Assembly (NCBI GenBank): GCA_022984795.1
Contig: JALIHJ010000003.1
Coordinates: 186,001 to 250,000 of the forward strand
Origin: Fabrea salina
Taxonomy: Eukaryota > Ciliophora > Heterotrichea > Heterotrichida > Fabreidae
Length of the DNA: 64,000 bases
Direction: 5' to 3'
How positions within the stretch are numbered: the first letter of the stretch is position 1; each line of letters starts with the position of its first letter. A program made the position numbers and the translations under genes. The notes under the pieces were generated by a model. The model was not told where the DNA came from and ran no database searches. It saw nothing but the letters and a program-made list of their open reading frames with translations. Positions 43,774 to 52,803 of this stretch are shown here, piece by piece.

Positions 43774-44748
43774 TTAAGTAGTAACAAGTGCAGACTTTTT
43801 AATCATGTACCTCATCCGAGCAGACCTACTGCGACTGTTGGCTTTGAGTTCTTCAACACTAGGCAAAATCGGGTCCCAGCAGTTGAAGTCAGCTTTGTAC
43901 TCTCCGTTGAGTTCTTTCATCTTCCTTTTGACAATGTTGTCTTCAAGTGAGTGGAAACTAACTACTGCAACTACTCCTCCTTCTTCCATGTGGTCTATTA
44001 CACTACCCATGAAAGTACTTACGTTTTCCAACTCGTTGTTCACTTTGATGCGCAGTGCTTGGAAGCATCTTGTAATGCTGTCGTACTTGTTCAAAGTTTT
44101 ACTCAGAAAAAAAGCGTAGTTAAGCACTTTAGACAACTGAGTAGTTGTAGTGATCTTTTGTTCTTCTCTGTACTGACAAATAACTTCTGCTGCTTGTCTG
44201 GCGTGTTTTTCTTCGCCGTACCTTTTAAACACCTCTGCCAACTCAAGTTCGCTGGCGAAGTTAACAAACTTTTCAGCAGTGATGCCTAAGTTGTTGTCCT
44301 GGTTAAAGCGCATGTCTAGTTTGCCCTCAGTTTTAAACGAAAAGCCTCTTCCGGGAGAGTCTAGTTGGAAAGAACTAAGGCCTAAGTCGAGCACTACAGC
44401 GTCGAACTTTTTGCCAGAAGGAAAGACTTCTGGGAACCTAGGGAGGTTGAATAGGTTTGTGTAAGAAGAGTGGTTGACAGAGATTCGTTCTTGGTGCATA
44501 GAGGTGTTTTGCTGGGCAATTGGAAGGGCTTCTTTGTCAAGGTCAGTTCCTACTACGTAAGCATTAGGAAAAACTTCCAGGATTGCCCTTGAGTGGCCTC
44601 CTCCTCCTAAAGTTCCGTCGCCCACTAAGATTTTGTTTTGGTGGTTTAAGTTTGCTTCTAAGACTTCTAGTACGTTTTCCCACATCACAGGGTAGTGCCC
44701 TTTAACAAAGCTAAAACATCTTTGCAGATTCTTTGAATGCAGCGGCAT
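43774..44748 (-). CDS. METTL15: RsmH/MraW-type 16S-like rRNA m4C methyltransferase (METTL15), 324 aa
   Basis: SAM-dependent methyltransferase for the small-subunit mitochondrial rRNA. Family blocks: YPVMWENVLEVL, VGDGTLGGGGHSRAIL (SAM site), VVGTDLDKEAL, DAVVLDLGLSSFQLDSPGRG, FSFKTEGKLDMRFNQ, CFQALRIKVNNELEN and VAVVSFHSLEDNIVKRKMKE. The N-terminus NLQRCFSFVKGH could be a mitochondrial presequence. The length is normal. It heads a run of four minus-strand genes spaced between 5 bp and a 4-bp overlap. Confidence 0.95.
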   Translation of the reverse strand: MPLHSKNLQRCFSFVKGHYPVMWENVLEVLEANLNHQNKILVGDGTLGGGGHSRAILEVFPNAYVVGTDLDKEALPIAQQNTSMHQERISVNHSSYTNLFNLPRFPEVFPSGKKFDAVVLDLGLSSFQLDSPGRGFSFKTEGKLDMRFNQDNNLGITAEKFVNFASELELAEVFKRYGEEKHARQAAEVICQYREEQKITTTTQLSKVLNYAFFLSKTLNKYDSITRCFQALRIKVNNELENVSTFMGSVIDHMEEGGVVAVVSFHSLEDNIVKRKMKELNGEYKADFNCWDPILPSVEELKANSRSRSARMRYMIKKSALVTT

Positions 44749-44799
44749 TTATCTTTAAATACTCTGGATTAGTGAGTAACTATTACTTAGTATAACTTT

Positions 44800-45135
44800 C
44801 TAATTAAAAGCGCGCGGAGTTATTGCAGACAGGTTTCCGAAGTTTTCAATCAAACTTCCGCGATTAGAACTAGTAGGAGAAACTAAAAATGCAGCTTCCA
44901 AGTCTTTGAAGTGAAGAGATATAGCTGTAGAGCGACTAGTTGGCGATCCGTTAAATGTTTGTTTTCTGGAGTCCATAACGTCGTTAGTGATGAATTCTTC
45001 GTCTTGCGAAATCAACGATAAATCAATAAACCCTGTGTTTTTGCGGGCTTGTCTTTCTTGGTAATCACCAAAAGAGCTAAAGCTATCTAAGTTTGTATTG
45101 CCTATTTCTATATTAGTACACTGACAACAGCCCAT
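44800..45135 (-). CDS. MGCCxC-type putatively dual-acylated protein, 111 aa
   Basis: The N-terminus MGCCQCTNIEIGN is a strong candidate for N-myristoylation at Gly2 with palmitoylation at Cys3, Cys4 and Cys6, so membrane attachment is expected. The remainder is polar, Ser/Asn/Thr-rich and lacks a recognised domain. It ends with TAG. The start has TAA immediately before ATG. A 68-bp spacer separates it from the divergent eS17 gene. Confidence 0.65.
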   Translation of the reverse strand: MGCCQCTNIEIGNTNLDSFSSFGDYQERQARKNTGFIDLSLISQDEEFITNDVMDSRKQTFNGSPTSRSTAISLHFKDLEAAFLVSPTSSNRGSLIENFGNLSAITPRAFN

Positions 45136-45203
45136 TTATTTATTATAAACTTAATTTTTCGCCTGCTTAGCCTAAAGGTAACCATTTTCACAAATTATAA
45201 AGC

Positions 45204-45575
45204 ATGGGAAGAGTCCGCACAAAGACCGTCAAAAGAGCCGCCAGAGCTGTTGTTGAGAAGTATTACTCACGTCTCACTGCAGACTTCCAAACCAACAAAC
45301 GCATCTGCGACGAGGTAGCAGTAATCCAAACCAAAAGACTCCGCAATAAAATTGCAGGCTACACCACTCATCTCATGAAGCGAATTCAAAAAGGCCCCGT
45401 TAGGGGAATCTCACTGAAAGTCCAAGAAGAAGAAAGGGAAAGGAAGCTCGACTACATCCCTGAAGTCTCTATTGTCAACACCCAAAACATCAATGTGGAC
45501 TCTACCACTTATTCAATGGTGCAAGCTTTGGAACTCGGAGACCTTCCTAACATTCACAAAATGGAGACCCAGTAA
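45204..45575 (+). CDS. RPS17: small-subunit ribosomal protein eS17, 123 aa
   Basis: Cytosolic 40S protein. [60 protein letters not shown] and the tail block [15 protein letters not shown] are textbook eS17. The length is close to the usual 130-145. Codons are C/G-ended like other high-expression genes here. It converges on the CaMKK-like kinase gene with 15 bp between stops. Confidence 0.97.
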   Translation: MGRVRTKTVKRAARAVVEKYYSRLTADFQTNKRICDEVAVIQTKRLRNKIAGYTTHLMKRIQKGPVRGISLKVQEEERERKLDYIPEVSIVNTQNINVDSTTYSMVQALELGDLPNIHKMETQ

Positions 45576-45590
45576 CTAATCTCTTATTAC

Positions 45591-46613
45591 TTACACTATC
45601 TTAAACCAGGGATGTTCCTGAATATCTTGGAGTCTTAAGCGCTGTTGGGGGTCTTTGCACAGAATCCCTTTCATGAGTTCTTTCAAGGGCTCTGCAAAAC
45701 AGTACTCGGGTTCTTGGTTTTGGATACTCATTTGTGTGGCAATTTCTGACTCTTTGTCCCAAAAAGGAAGTTTGCCTTCGTTAAGATAGGCGTACATACA
45801 GACTCCAACAGCCCAAATGTCGGATTTGTGCCCACTGTAACCATTGCCCGAAAACATGCTTTCTGGTGACTGGAAAGGAGTGGTGCCTGGAGGGTTGAAG
45901 CAGAGGGACTCGGCGTTGTTTAGTTGTTGGGAAATGGTGAAGTCTGTGATTTTAATGTTCATGTCAAACGAACTGAACAAAATGTTGTCAGGTTTAAGGT
46001 CTTTGTGAATAATGTTCTTTTGGGAAGAGTGCAAGTAAGCAACTCCTTCGAAGACCTTAGAAAAAATAACTTTGGCTGAGGCTTCGGTGTCAGAATACTT
46101 ACCAAACAACTGAGGATGTGCTTCTTTGAGTTTTGCAACTATCGAAAGGTTAATATCATACTTTTGGTCTTCTAAGTTCCAAGTCATGATTTGGCCTAGG
46201 TCTGCGTACTCCATAACACAGTAAATAAAGTCTTCTTTGGAATCGTTAATGACTTCGTACAACCTCACAATGTTTTTATCGCAGAGTTGTTTCCAAATAA
46301 AGATTTCGTTCATGACTTTTTCCAGGTTGTTAGTCATTTGCATGTTGTTTTGGGAGTCGTAGAGCACGCACCTCTGTCTTTTCAAAATAGCTTTATTCAT
46401 AGCTTTGATGGCATACTGGGCTTGGAACTGATTGCCCTCTTCGTCTTCCCAGTGCCTGACTGCTAGTTTCACTTTGCTGAAAGAGCCTTTTCCTATAGTT
46501 CTTTCTAGCACAAACTGGGACCCGTCTTCAAGGTTCTCAATTACTTTCCTGCCGCTTTGGTCGACGCACAACTCTACATTAGAAGTTTCGTATACTATGA
46601 ACTCTGGATCCAT
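45591..46613 (-). CDS. CaMKK-like Ser/Thr kinase with DFG changed to DFT, 340 aa
   Basis: One kinase domain fills the protein. Glycine loop IGKGSFSKVKLA, AIKAMNK (catalytic Lys), IIHKDLKPDNILF (HRD reads HKD, about 205), ITDFTISQQL (DFG reads DFT, about 224), PFQSPESM in place of APE, and SDIWAVGVCMYAYLNEGKLP are visible. The insert between the Lys and helix C and the overall pattern are those of the CaMKK/ELM/SAK1 group. The catalytic Asp and Mg-binding Asp are kept, so activity is possible despite the missing Gly. No calmodulin-binding tail is present. Confidence 0.88.
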   Translation of the reverse strand: MDPEFIVYETSNVELCVDQSGRKVIENLEDGSQFVLERTIGKGSFSKVKLAVRHWEDEEGNQFQAQYAIKAMNKAILKRQRCVLYDSQNNMQMTNNLEKVMNEIFIWKQLCDKNIVRLYEVINDSKEDFIYCVMEYADLGQIMTWNLEDQKYDINLSIVAKLKEAHPQLFGKYSDTEASAKVIFSKVFEGVAYLHSSQKNIIHKDLKPDNILFSSFDMNIKITDFTISQQLNNAESLCFNPPGTTPFQSPESMFSGNGYSGHKSDIWAVGVCMYAYLNEGKLPFWDKESEIATQMSIQNQEPEYCFAEPLKELMKGILCKDPQQRLRLQDIQEHPWFKIV

Positions 46614-46630
46614 TTAGATTATCTAATAAG

Positions 46631-47647
46631 TTAGTTTTTCTTAGTGGGCTTGTGGAGTTTCCCAGTGCACCTTTCTAGTCCAATAGCTCGGAAGATTTGC
46701 TCTCCCATCACAATGAAACTCACTCCAAAGAGCACAATCACACTCCCTATAGACTTAACTGCATTAGGCACAATTGACTCAATGATAAAGTCAAGCCACA
46801 TCTGCAGAATCCCAGCTAAACTTGCAATAGTGATTACTGGACCTACGTACCCAGTCATGATTCCTTGGTTCACTAAAAAGGCCCCTACAGATATAATCAG
46901 TCCTCCCAAGTAAGGCATCAAAAAACTTTGTTCGTTCAGAAAAGGGTTTGCGAAACACACCATCAGAACTACTATAAACACTGCTCCAAAAGCTGCTTCT
47001 CCAAAAGCATTCATGATCCCTGCTGTTTTGTAGTCTAGTCCAGACAAGTCCATTTGGCGCGCCATTAAGTTGCGAACACAAAACGCCGCCATAGCTCCCA
47101 TTCCTCCTAGAATTCCTTTCCAAGTGCCGTCAGTTGAACTTTGCAAGGTGATTACTACCATTCCTGCGGTGCACAGAATCATTCCTATCAAGTTAGGGAT
47201 GCCTGTGTGTTCCTTAAATATCAAGTAAGCAAATATCACTGTGAGTAGGATGGAGGCGTTGTTCAGTATAGTAACAACTCCTCTTCCTTCAGGATCAAAG
47301 TGGTACCCTAGAATAAGTGATAACTGCCCTACTCCTGTAAGCATTCCTCCGAAGAATGCTAACAAGACTCCTGGGGCGATTTCTGAGTTACTCACTACTG
47401 TTGAGTCCGACAACTTAGGAAAGCGTTTGTGTGCTCTGAAAAACTTAAAGCAATAGTAAACTGAGCTTAGTATTCCGTAAGTCAAAAAAGCCAAAGAGCA
47501 CATTGCTTTGACTGCAAAAGGGTTCATGGAATAAGAACCTACTATGTAGCCACCAACGCCTAGGCAAACCAGTGACAAAAAGGCTGCAAGCAACCAGTGC
47601 ATGTGTGTGGGTTCCAAAGAACTGTAGTCTGTACTGGAGTTTTCCAT
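46631..47647 (-). CDS. EamA/DMT-type transporter, 338 aa
   Basis: About ten hydrophobic helices arranged as two five-helix halves of the drug/metabolite transporter superfamily. The first repeat ends LLTVIFAYLIFKEHTGIPNL, IGMILCTAGMVVITL, the typical 'E-x-x-x' signature at the end of the EamA fourth helix. The second half is similar (SVGAFLVNQGIMTGYVGPV). The C-terminus is basic (KLHKPTKKN). Substrate and membrane cannot be told from sequence; related families move nucleotide sugars, thiamine or drugs. Confidence 0.8.
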   Translation of the reverse strand: MENSSTDYSSLEPTHMHWLLAAFLSLVCLGVGGYIVGSYSMNPFAVKAMCSLAFLTYGILSSVYYCFKFFRAHKRFPKLSDSTVVSNSEIAPGVLLAFFGGMLTGVGQLSLILGYHFDPEGRGVVTILNNASILLTVIFAYLIFKEHTGIPNLIGMILCTAGMVVITLQSSTDGTWKGILGGMGAMAAFCVRNLMARQMDLSGLDYKTAGIMNAFGEAAFGAVFIVVLMVCFANPFLNEQSFLMPYLGGLIISVGAFLVNQGIMTGYVGPVITIASLAGILQMWLDFIIESIVPNAVKSIGSVIVLFGVSFIVMGEQIFRAIGLERCTGKLHKPTKKN

Positions 47648-47675
47648 TATTTATATGCCATTAGTGTATGTAGAG

Positions 47676-49466
47676 TTACTGAATAGCTTGAAACACTTGC
47701 TCTCGAAGTTGTTGGGCAAATTCTGGCTGCAGTTGGTGCTTTTCAACGAACTGGTCCAAAACTTGTCTGGGGTCGTCGTTTTCTTGGATAGTAATGGTGT
47801 ATTTGGAGCCATCAGGGAGTAGGACTTCGCAAGCAAGTTCTTCGTCTTCAGAAACTCTGGGCTTAGGTGTTTTTTTGGCAGGTTGGCAGTTGGTGAAGCC
47901 TCTTTCTTTCATAGCTTTGATTCTGGCTTGTTCTTCTCTGGCTTTTTTCATCCTTTCAACGGTTTCATGAGTTCCTTTGGCAAGGGGAACTGAGTTAGGC
48001 TTAGAAGGAGACTTGTAAAGTTTAGGAGCGAAAGTGCATTCTTTTTGGAGTTCCTGAGCTTTGGCTTGGAGGGCTTCTTTGGCTAAGGACTCTTTGTACT
48101 CTTTGGCTTTTTTAGAAAGTGAGTAAAGTGTTTCAGTTCTTTTTTGACTAGGAGTGTTTTCTACAGCTTTAAGGTACTCTGAAGTGAATGAGTCTTTTTT
48201 GGAGGCACTGGGTGACTTGAACTTAGGTGCACTAGAAGTTTTGGGTTTGAAAGTGCACATGCTTTTTTGGGCTTGTTCGTGTTTGGCTTTGAGCTTTTCT
48301 TTTTTTTCGTTGACTTTTTTGCTCATGTTGTAAAGGTACTCTTCGTGGCTTCCTAAACTGTTTTTTCTGGCTTTAGCTAGTTTTTGGCTGCTTTGATCAA
48401 TTTTGGGTTTGAAAGAGTACTCTTCTTTGTGCTTGTAAGTTTTGTTTTTTTTGGAGTTGACTGAGTTGATTCTGTTTTCGTAGAACAACACAAACTGTTT
48501 GTGGAGTTTTTTAGAAGCTTCAGCAGAGTACCCCATTATACCCATTAAAACCTGGAACAAGTCAGCTTTAGGTATGTGTTGTTGGGCTGCAGTGAGTTTC
48601 CAGAGTTTAAGTGTGTGTTCTCTTTCCTGGTCGAAGTGCTTGGAACTAGGGTCGTTTGTTATAAAGTTCATTTTTTGGAGCAACAAACAAGTGTTTAAGT
48701 AGTTGAGTTTAAGTTCTTGGTCTAAGTCGAAGAACTCAAAGTGTTCTTCAAACTCTTTTTCGAACTTAGAAACTAGTACTTTTTCTGAATTTGAGTTAAT
48801 GAACTTAGTAGCTTCTGGGGGTTGTTCTTGTTTTTTTTGGGGTTTTTCGTGAAGCGAGTTTACTGAGGAGTTCCTTTTGATTTTGCTTGAGTTGAGCTGG
48901 GGTTTGAAACTAGGTAGATCTTCCTTAACTTCTGCTTTGGGTTGTTTATAGAGCTTTTCGAAAACAGGTTCGGACTTTTGGTTTTTTTTCTGAAGGAGTT
49001 TCAAAGAGTTTTCACAGATATTAGGGCGGTGGCTGTACTCTACAGAGGCTTCGTTTTTGGACTTTTCTTCTCTCATAGCGTTGAGTTTCTCTTCTTTTTT
49101 AGAAGAAAATCTCTGCATTTCGCTGAAGAACTCGTCTGGAGTTCTTTTGGATTTGCCAGACTTTATTTTTGGCTTGAAAGTGCAGACTTCTTGGTGTTTG
49201 GCTTCGAGTTCTTTTGCAAGTTTGTCTACTTTTTCGTCTACTTTCGTTTTGTACTTGTAAAACCTTTCGTCCACGTCTATGGGTTTTCCTTTAGGTTTAA
49301 CGTAGTCGTCAAACAGGTAGTCAGGCTCGAAGTAGTTCTGGAGTGAAATTGAGGATGCTTGGGAGTGAGTTGACTTTTGGATGGAGGGCTGGATAGTGCC
49401 TATAACACTCCCTTCTTCCATGTCTTCTGAGGACATAGAACTAGTTTCTGAGTCTATGCTGGACAT
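47676..49466 (-). CDS. repeat-rich protein with CTFKPK motifs and ubiquitin-like-tail module, 596 aa
   Basis: Contains at least five copies of a degenerate unit built around CTFKPK (CTFKPKIKSGKSKRT, PSFKPQLNSSKIKR, YSFKPKIDQS, CTFKPKTSSAPKFK, CTFAPKLYKSP), each followed by LYxxSKKxxEyKE-like helices. The motif is common in ciliary and cytoskeletal proteins of ciliates and algae. The C-terminus (GSKYTITIQENDDPRQVLDQ, then FVEKHQLQPEFAQQL) resembles the short tail domain seen in axonemal and PFU-type proteins. A microtubule-associated ciliary role is inferred. Confidence 0.75.
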   Translation of the reverse strand: MSSIDSETSSMSSEDMEEGSVIGTIQPSIQKSTHSQASSISLQNYFEPDYLFDDYVKPKGKPIDVDERFYKYKTKVDEKVDKLAKELEAKHQEVCTFKPKIKSGKSKRTPDEFFSEMQRFSSKKEEKLNAMREEKSKNEASVEYSHRPNICENSLKLLQKKNQKSEPVFEKLYKQPKAEVKEDLPSFKPQLNSSKIKRNSSVNSLHEKPQKKQEQPPEATKFINSNSEKVLVSKFEKEFEEHFEFFDLDQELKLNYLNTCLLLQKMNFITNDPSSKHFDQEREHTLKLWKLTAAQQHIPKADLFQVLMGIMGYSAEASKKLHKQFVLFYENRINSVNSKKNKTYKHKEEYSFKPKIDQSSQKLAKARKNSLGSHEEYLYNMSKKVNEKKEKLKAKHEQAQKSMCTFKPKTSSAPKFKSPSASKKDSFTSEYLKAVENTPSQKRTETLYSLSKKAKEYKESLAKEALQAKAQELQKECTFAPKLYKSPSKPNSVPLAKGTHETVERMKKAREEQARIKAMKERGFTNCQPAKKTPKPRVSEDEELACEVLLPDGSKYTITIQENDDPRQVLDQFVEKHQLQPEFAQQLREQVFQAIQ

Positions 49467-49498
49467 TTAATTTCTAACCATTTCGTTACCAAATAATA

Positions 49499-50161
49499 AT
49501 GGACCAAGAGATTGAAGATGTTTTGTTTGAAGCTACTGTAGAATCCACCAACTACTCAGATTTCCGCAAAGCCAACCTTAAGTGGCAGACGAAGGAACTC
49601 AAACCCCAAGTAGTCCTTGAAAGGCTCAGAATCCCTAATAAAAAAGAAGTAGTTATTTTTGCCGACTCCAAAGGAAACACTGGACTTTCTGTTAAGTACC
49701 GCAGAGGAGCCTCCAGAAAGTTCTTCCTATCTGACTTCAAACAAAGAATCCAAATTAAAAGACACCCTAGCTTACTGAGGGCTTTTTACGCCATTTGGTG
49801 CTATGTTAACCCTACCCACGAAAGGTGCCTTTCCAAACAACTCTACTTAGCTATTTGTAGTCTTTTAAAAAGACTCTACTTAAGCCAGGTTTCTGAAGAA
49901 GCTTTCGAAAAAGACACCGCAATCGACTTTAAAAAAGCCAAAGGAATTGTGTTTTCTAAACTCTATGACTCGATTTTCGAGGTAATTGACAACATTGTGC
50001 ACAACAAAAACCTAGAAAGCTACCTAAGCGTAGTCCACGAACTACAACACTCAATTTGCAACCAAGTAGACTTAAAAACTATGCCTAAGCCTTTTACTCT
50101 GCCCCAAGAAAAACGTCTTTGCTACCACGCCTGGATGATTCCTTACTTAACTTCTAATTAG
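49499..50161 (+). CDS. hypothetical helical protein, 220 aa
   Basis: The first 85 residues form a mixed strand/helix region (VVIFADSKGNTGLSVKYRRG) and the rest is helical (LYLAICSLLKRLYLSQVSEE, SVVHELQHSIC). No recognised domain, signal peptide or membrane segment. It is divergent from the CTFKPK gene with 32 bp between starts and is followed after 27 bp by another small gene on the same strand. The stop is TAG. Confidence 0.6.
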   Translation: MDQEIEDVLFEATVESTNYSDFRKANLKWQTKELKPQVVLERLRIPNKKEVVIFADSKGNTGLSVKYRRGASRKFFLSDFKQRIQIKRHPSLLRAFYAIWCYVNPTHERCLSKQLYLAICSLLKRLYLSQVSEEAFEKDTAIDFKKAKGIVFSKLYDSIFEVIDNIVHNKNLESYLSVVHELQHSICNQVDLKTMPKPFTLPQEKRLCYHAWMIPYLTSN

Positions 50162-50188
50162 TTATAAATCTCTTATATATCTTTTTAA

Positions 50189-50620
50189 ATGTTCCAAGAA
50201 AAGCAAAACTCCAAGCGCAGAGTCAACCTGAGACTCAACATTGAAAAAGCTTTGCGCAAAGCTGCAAAAGCTGCACCTTCGCCCTCAACTCGTTCAAGTT
50301 CACGACTGCAGTTTAAAAAATCCCCTTACCAAGCTTCTCCCGTCTGCACGAAACTGAGATTTCCAAAGAAGTCCAAAAGGTTTTTGCTGCCTACCCAGTC
50401 AGCTGCACTTAAACCAAACACCAACCCTAAATCTTCAACTGACACTACACCTAAATTAAGGACCTTCCAAAGGCAAAACAAGCTTTTCGTTAAAAAAGAC
50501 ACTCAACCTGACAACGGAGTCGAAAGTATAATGTTATCGCCTGTAGCTCAAAAAGTGCCCAGACGCATGCTTAGTAACTCTGGAGACCAAAGCCTCATAG
50601 ACATGCTGAAGAACTTGTAA
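50189..50620 (+). CDS. hypothetical basic protein, 143 aa
   Basis: Very basic with many Lys, Arg, Ser and Pro (RVNLRLNIEKALRKAAKAAP), no membrane segment, disordered-looking. No family recognised. A C-terminal helix (DQSLIDMLKNL) ends it. It starts in the TAAATG context common here and lies 47 bp before PCCB. Confidence 0.55.
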   Translation: MFQEKQNSKRRVNLRLNIEKALRKAAKAAPSPSTRSSSRLQFKKSPYQASPVCTKLRFPKKSKRFLLPTQSAALKPNTNPKSSTDTTPKLRTFQRQNKLFVKKDTQPDNGVESIMLSPVAQKVPRRMLSNSGDQSLIDMLKNL

Positions 50621-50667
50621 AGAATCTTAAATAGTAAAAGAAAAGCATTTATAACCATAATTTCATA

Positions 50668-52284
50668 ATGTTCACTCGAGTGGCCAGAAGAACTTCTTCG
50701 TTCACATTTAAAACCTTTCAAGAAAGGTGGGCTGAAAAACTTGCTGTGCAGTCCAAGAACTGCCCCGATACAAAAGGCTTTATGGAAAAGCTCACTGAGT
50801 TAAGGCACCAAGCCGTTTTTGGTGACCCAAAACGCATAGATAAGCAACATTCAAGACAAAAACTTTCAGCTAGAGAACGCGTAGACTTACTTTTGGACAG
50901 CGACAGCTTTGTGGAGTATGACCAAATGGTAGTGCACCGCTGTGTGGACTACGGTATGGAAAAGTCCAAACACCCCGGAGATGGCTTGGTTTCAGGACAC
51001 GGGTATGTAAACGGAAGACTTGTCTTTGTTTACGCTTACGACTTCACTGTTGGAGGAGGGACTCTTAGCGAAACTGTTGCTGAAAAGATCTGCAAAGTCC
51101 AAGAAAAAGCCATGGACGTCGGAGCTCCTATCATTGGTCTTAATGACAGTGGCGGAGCTAGAATCCAGGAAGGAGTTCAGAGTTTAGGAGGCTACGCTTC
51201 TATTTTCCACAGAAATGTTATGGCTTCTGGAGTAGTTCCCCAGCTAAGCATGATCATGGGGCCTTGCGCAGGAGGTGCAGTATACTCTCCTGCACTTACT
51301 GACTTTATCTTCATGGTAAAGAACTCCTCTTACATGTTTGTGACCGGACCTGAAGTAGTCAAAGCAGTCACTAACGAAGAAATAGACATGGAAGGACTTG
51401 GAGGCGCTAAGGTGCACTCCAGCAAGTCAGGAGTTTCTCACTTCCAACTAGACAACGACGTTGACGCCTTGCTGTTTGTCAGGAACTTCTTAAGTTTTCT
51501 TCCACAGAGCAACCGAGAAACCACTCCTTTGAAACCCACTGCTGACCCAAGCAACAGGGAAATCCCTGTGCTGGACAAGTTCGTCCCCGAAGACCCCAAC
51601 AAACCCTATGATATGCGTACTATCATTAAACTAGTTTCGGACGACGAGTACTTCCTTGAAGTACAACCTGACTACGCAAAAAACATTATAGTTGGATTTG
51701 GAAGACTTGAAGGCCAAACAGTGGGGTACATCGGCAACCAACCCCAGTGCTTAGCAGGAGTGCTTGACAGACTGTCTTCCATCAAAGCTGCTAGGTTTAT
51801 TCGTTTCTGTGACTCCTTCAACATTCCTATAATCACCTTTGAAGACGTGCCTGGGTATCTCCCAGGAGTGAATGAAGAGCACAACGGAATCATCACCCAC
51901 GGTGCCAAGATCCTTTATGCTTACGCTGAAGCCACTGTGCCCAAGATCACTGTAATCACTCGCAAGAGCTACGGAGGAGCTTACTGCGTAATGAACTCAA
52001 AACACCTTAAAGGGGACTACAACTACGCTTGGCCAACAGGAGAGATTGCAGTGATGGGGGCTAAAGGAGCTTGCGAAATTATCTTCAGAGGCAAAAACAG
52101 CGAAGAAGAGATTAAGAAGTACGAAGAGAAGTTTGCCAACCCCCTTATATCGGCCCAAAGAGGATTCATAGACGAAATTCTCACCCCGAGAGACACCAGA
52201 AAGCGTCTAATTGGAGACTTGAAAGTGCTCAAAACCAAAGCACAGAAACTTCCATGGAAAAAACATGGCAATATTCCTCTCTAA
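50668..52284 (+). CDS. PCCB: propionyl-CoA carboxylase beta subunit, mitochondrial, 538 aa
   Basis: Carboxyltransferase subunit that moves CO2 from carboxybiotin to propionyl-CoA, giving methylmalonyl-CoA. The N-terminus [17 protein letters not shown] is a mitochondrial presequence. Conserved crotonase-like blocks: [102 protein letters not shown]. Length equals the human enzyme. Its biotin-bearing alpha partner is not in the window. Confidence 0.98.
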   Translation: MFTRVARRTSSFTFKTFQERWAEKLAVQSKNCPDTKGFMEKLTELRHQAVFGDPKRIDKQHSRQKLSARERVDLLLDSDSFVEYDQMVVHRCVDYGMEKSKHPGDGLVSGHGYVNGRLVFVYAYDFTVGGGTLSETVAEKICKVQEKAMDVGAPIIGLNDSGGARIQEGVQSLGGYASIFHRNVMASGVVPQLSMIMGPCAGGAVYSPALTDFIFMVKNSSYMFVTGPEVVKAVTNEEIDMEGLGGAKVHSSKSGVSHFQLDNDVDALLFVRNFLSFLPQSNRETTPLKPTADPSNREIPVLDKFVPEDPNKPYDMRTIIKLVSDDEYFLEVQPDYAKNIIVGFGRLEGQTVGYIGNQPQCLAGVLDRLSSIKAARFIRFCDSFNIPIITFEDVPGYLPGVNEEHNGIITHGAKILYAYAEATVPKITVITRKSYGGAYCVMNSKHLKGDYNYAWPTGEIAVMGAKGACEIIFRGKNSEEEIKKYEEKFANPLISAQRGFIDEILTPRDTRKRLIGDLKVLKTKAQKLPWKKHGNIPL

Positions 52285-52298
52285 ATAACATAGTTAAT

Positions 52299-52631
52299 AT
52301 GAGGGTGTTTAACTTAAGTCAGGTGACTAGCATTGTTTTAGCTCCCAAAGAAAGAATAAGGATAGAAGTCGAAAGCAACCCTACTACAGGGTACTCTTGG
52401 AAACTAGACCCACCTCAGTCACCCAAAGTTATTGTAAAGGACCTTTACGGAGTCTACCAACCTCCTCAAACTCGCCTGATGGGGGCTCCTGGAAAGGAAT
52501 ATTTTGACCTAAGGTGTGCTTCGAACTCAATAGAAGGAGAGGAGTTCTTGTTGCACTTTGTTTACCAAAGAAGTTGGGAAGCACATCCTATCAAGGACAA
52601 GTACCTTCTGCTCAAAGTTTCAGTTAATTAA
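52299..52631 (+). CDS. chagasin-like cysteine protease inhibitor (I42), 110 aa
   Basis: The three inhibitory loops of chagasin are visible: NPTTGYSW (loop BC), the GAPGKEYFDLRC segment ahead of loop DE, and FVYQRSWE (loop FG). The fold blocks papain-like cysteine proteases by inserting these loops in the active site. I start at ATG 52299 (MRVFNLSQ), because the longer frame from 52254 overlaps PCCB. There is no signal peptide, so it probably protects the cytosol from leaked lysosomal proteases. Confidence 0.9.
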   Translation: MRVFNLSQVTSIVLAPKERIRIEVESNPTTGYSWKLDPPQSPKVIVKDLYGVYQPPQTRLMGAPGKEYFDLRCASNSIEGEEFLLHFVYQRSWEAHPIKDKYLLLKVSVN

Positions 52632-52695
52632 TCTTGGTTTAAAGGTAAGTTTGTAGAATTATTATCGAAGTTAATATGATCTTGAGATCTAGCTA

Positions 52696-52791
52696 ATGGA
52701 ACAACTTCTTTTGAGAGCCAAGCAAGTGTGGATATTCTGTTCGAGTAAGGCTCCTGGCTTTGCTCTGGGTTTTTGGTAGTTCTGTTCCATT
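52696..52791. repeat. 8-bp inverted repeat in the spacer before the kelch-like gene
   Basis: ATGGAACA at 52696-52703 is the exact reverse complement of TGTTCCAT at 52784-52791. It sits in a 172-bp spacer between the chagasin-like gene and the B-box-like/kelch gene, where I see no gene. It could close a small structured RNA or be chance. Confidence 0.3.
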
Positions 52792-52803
52792 TGTCTTAAA
52801 ATA

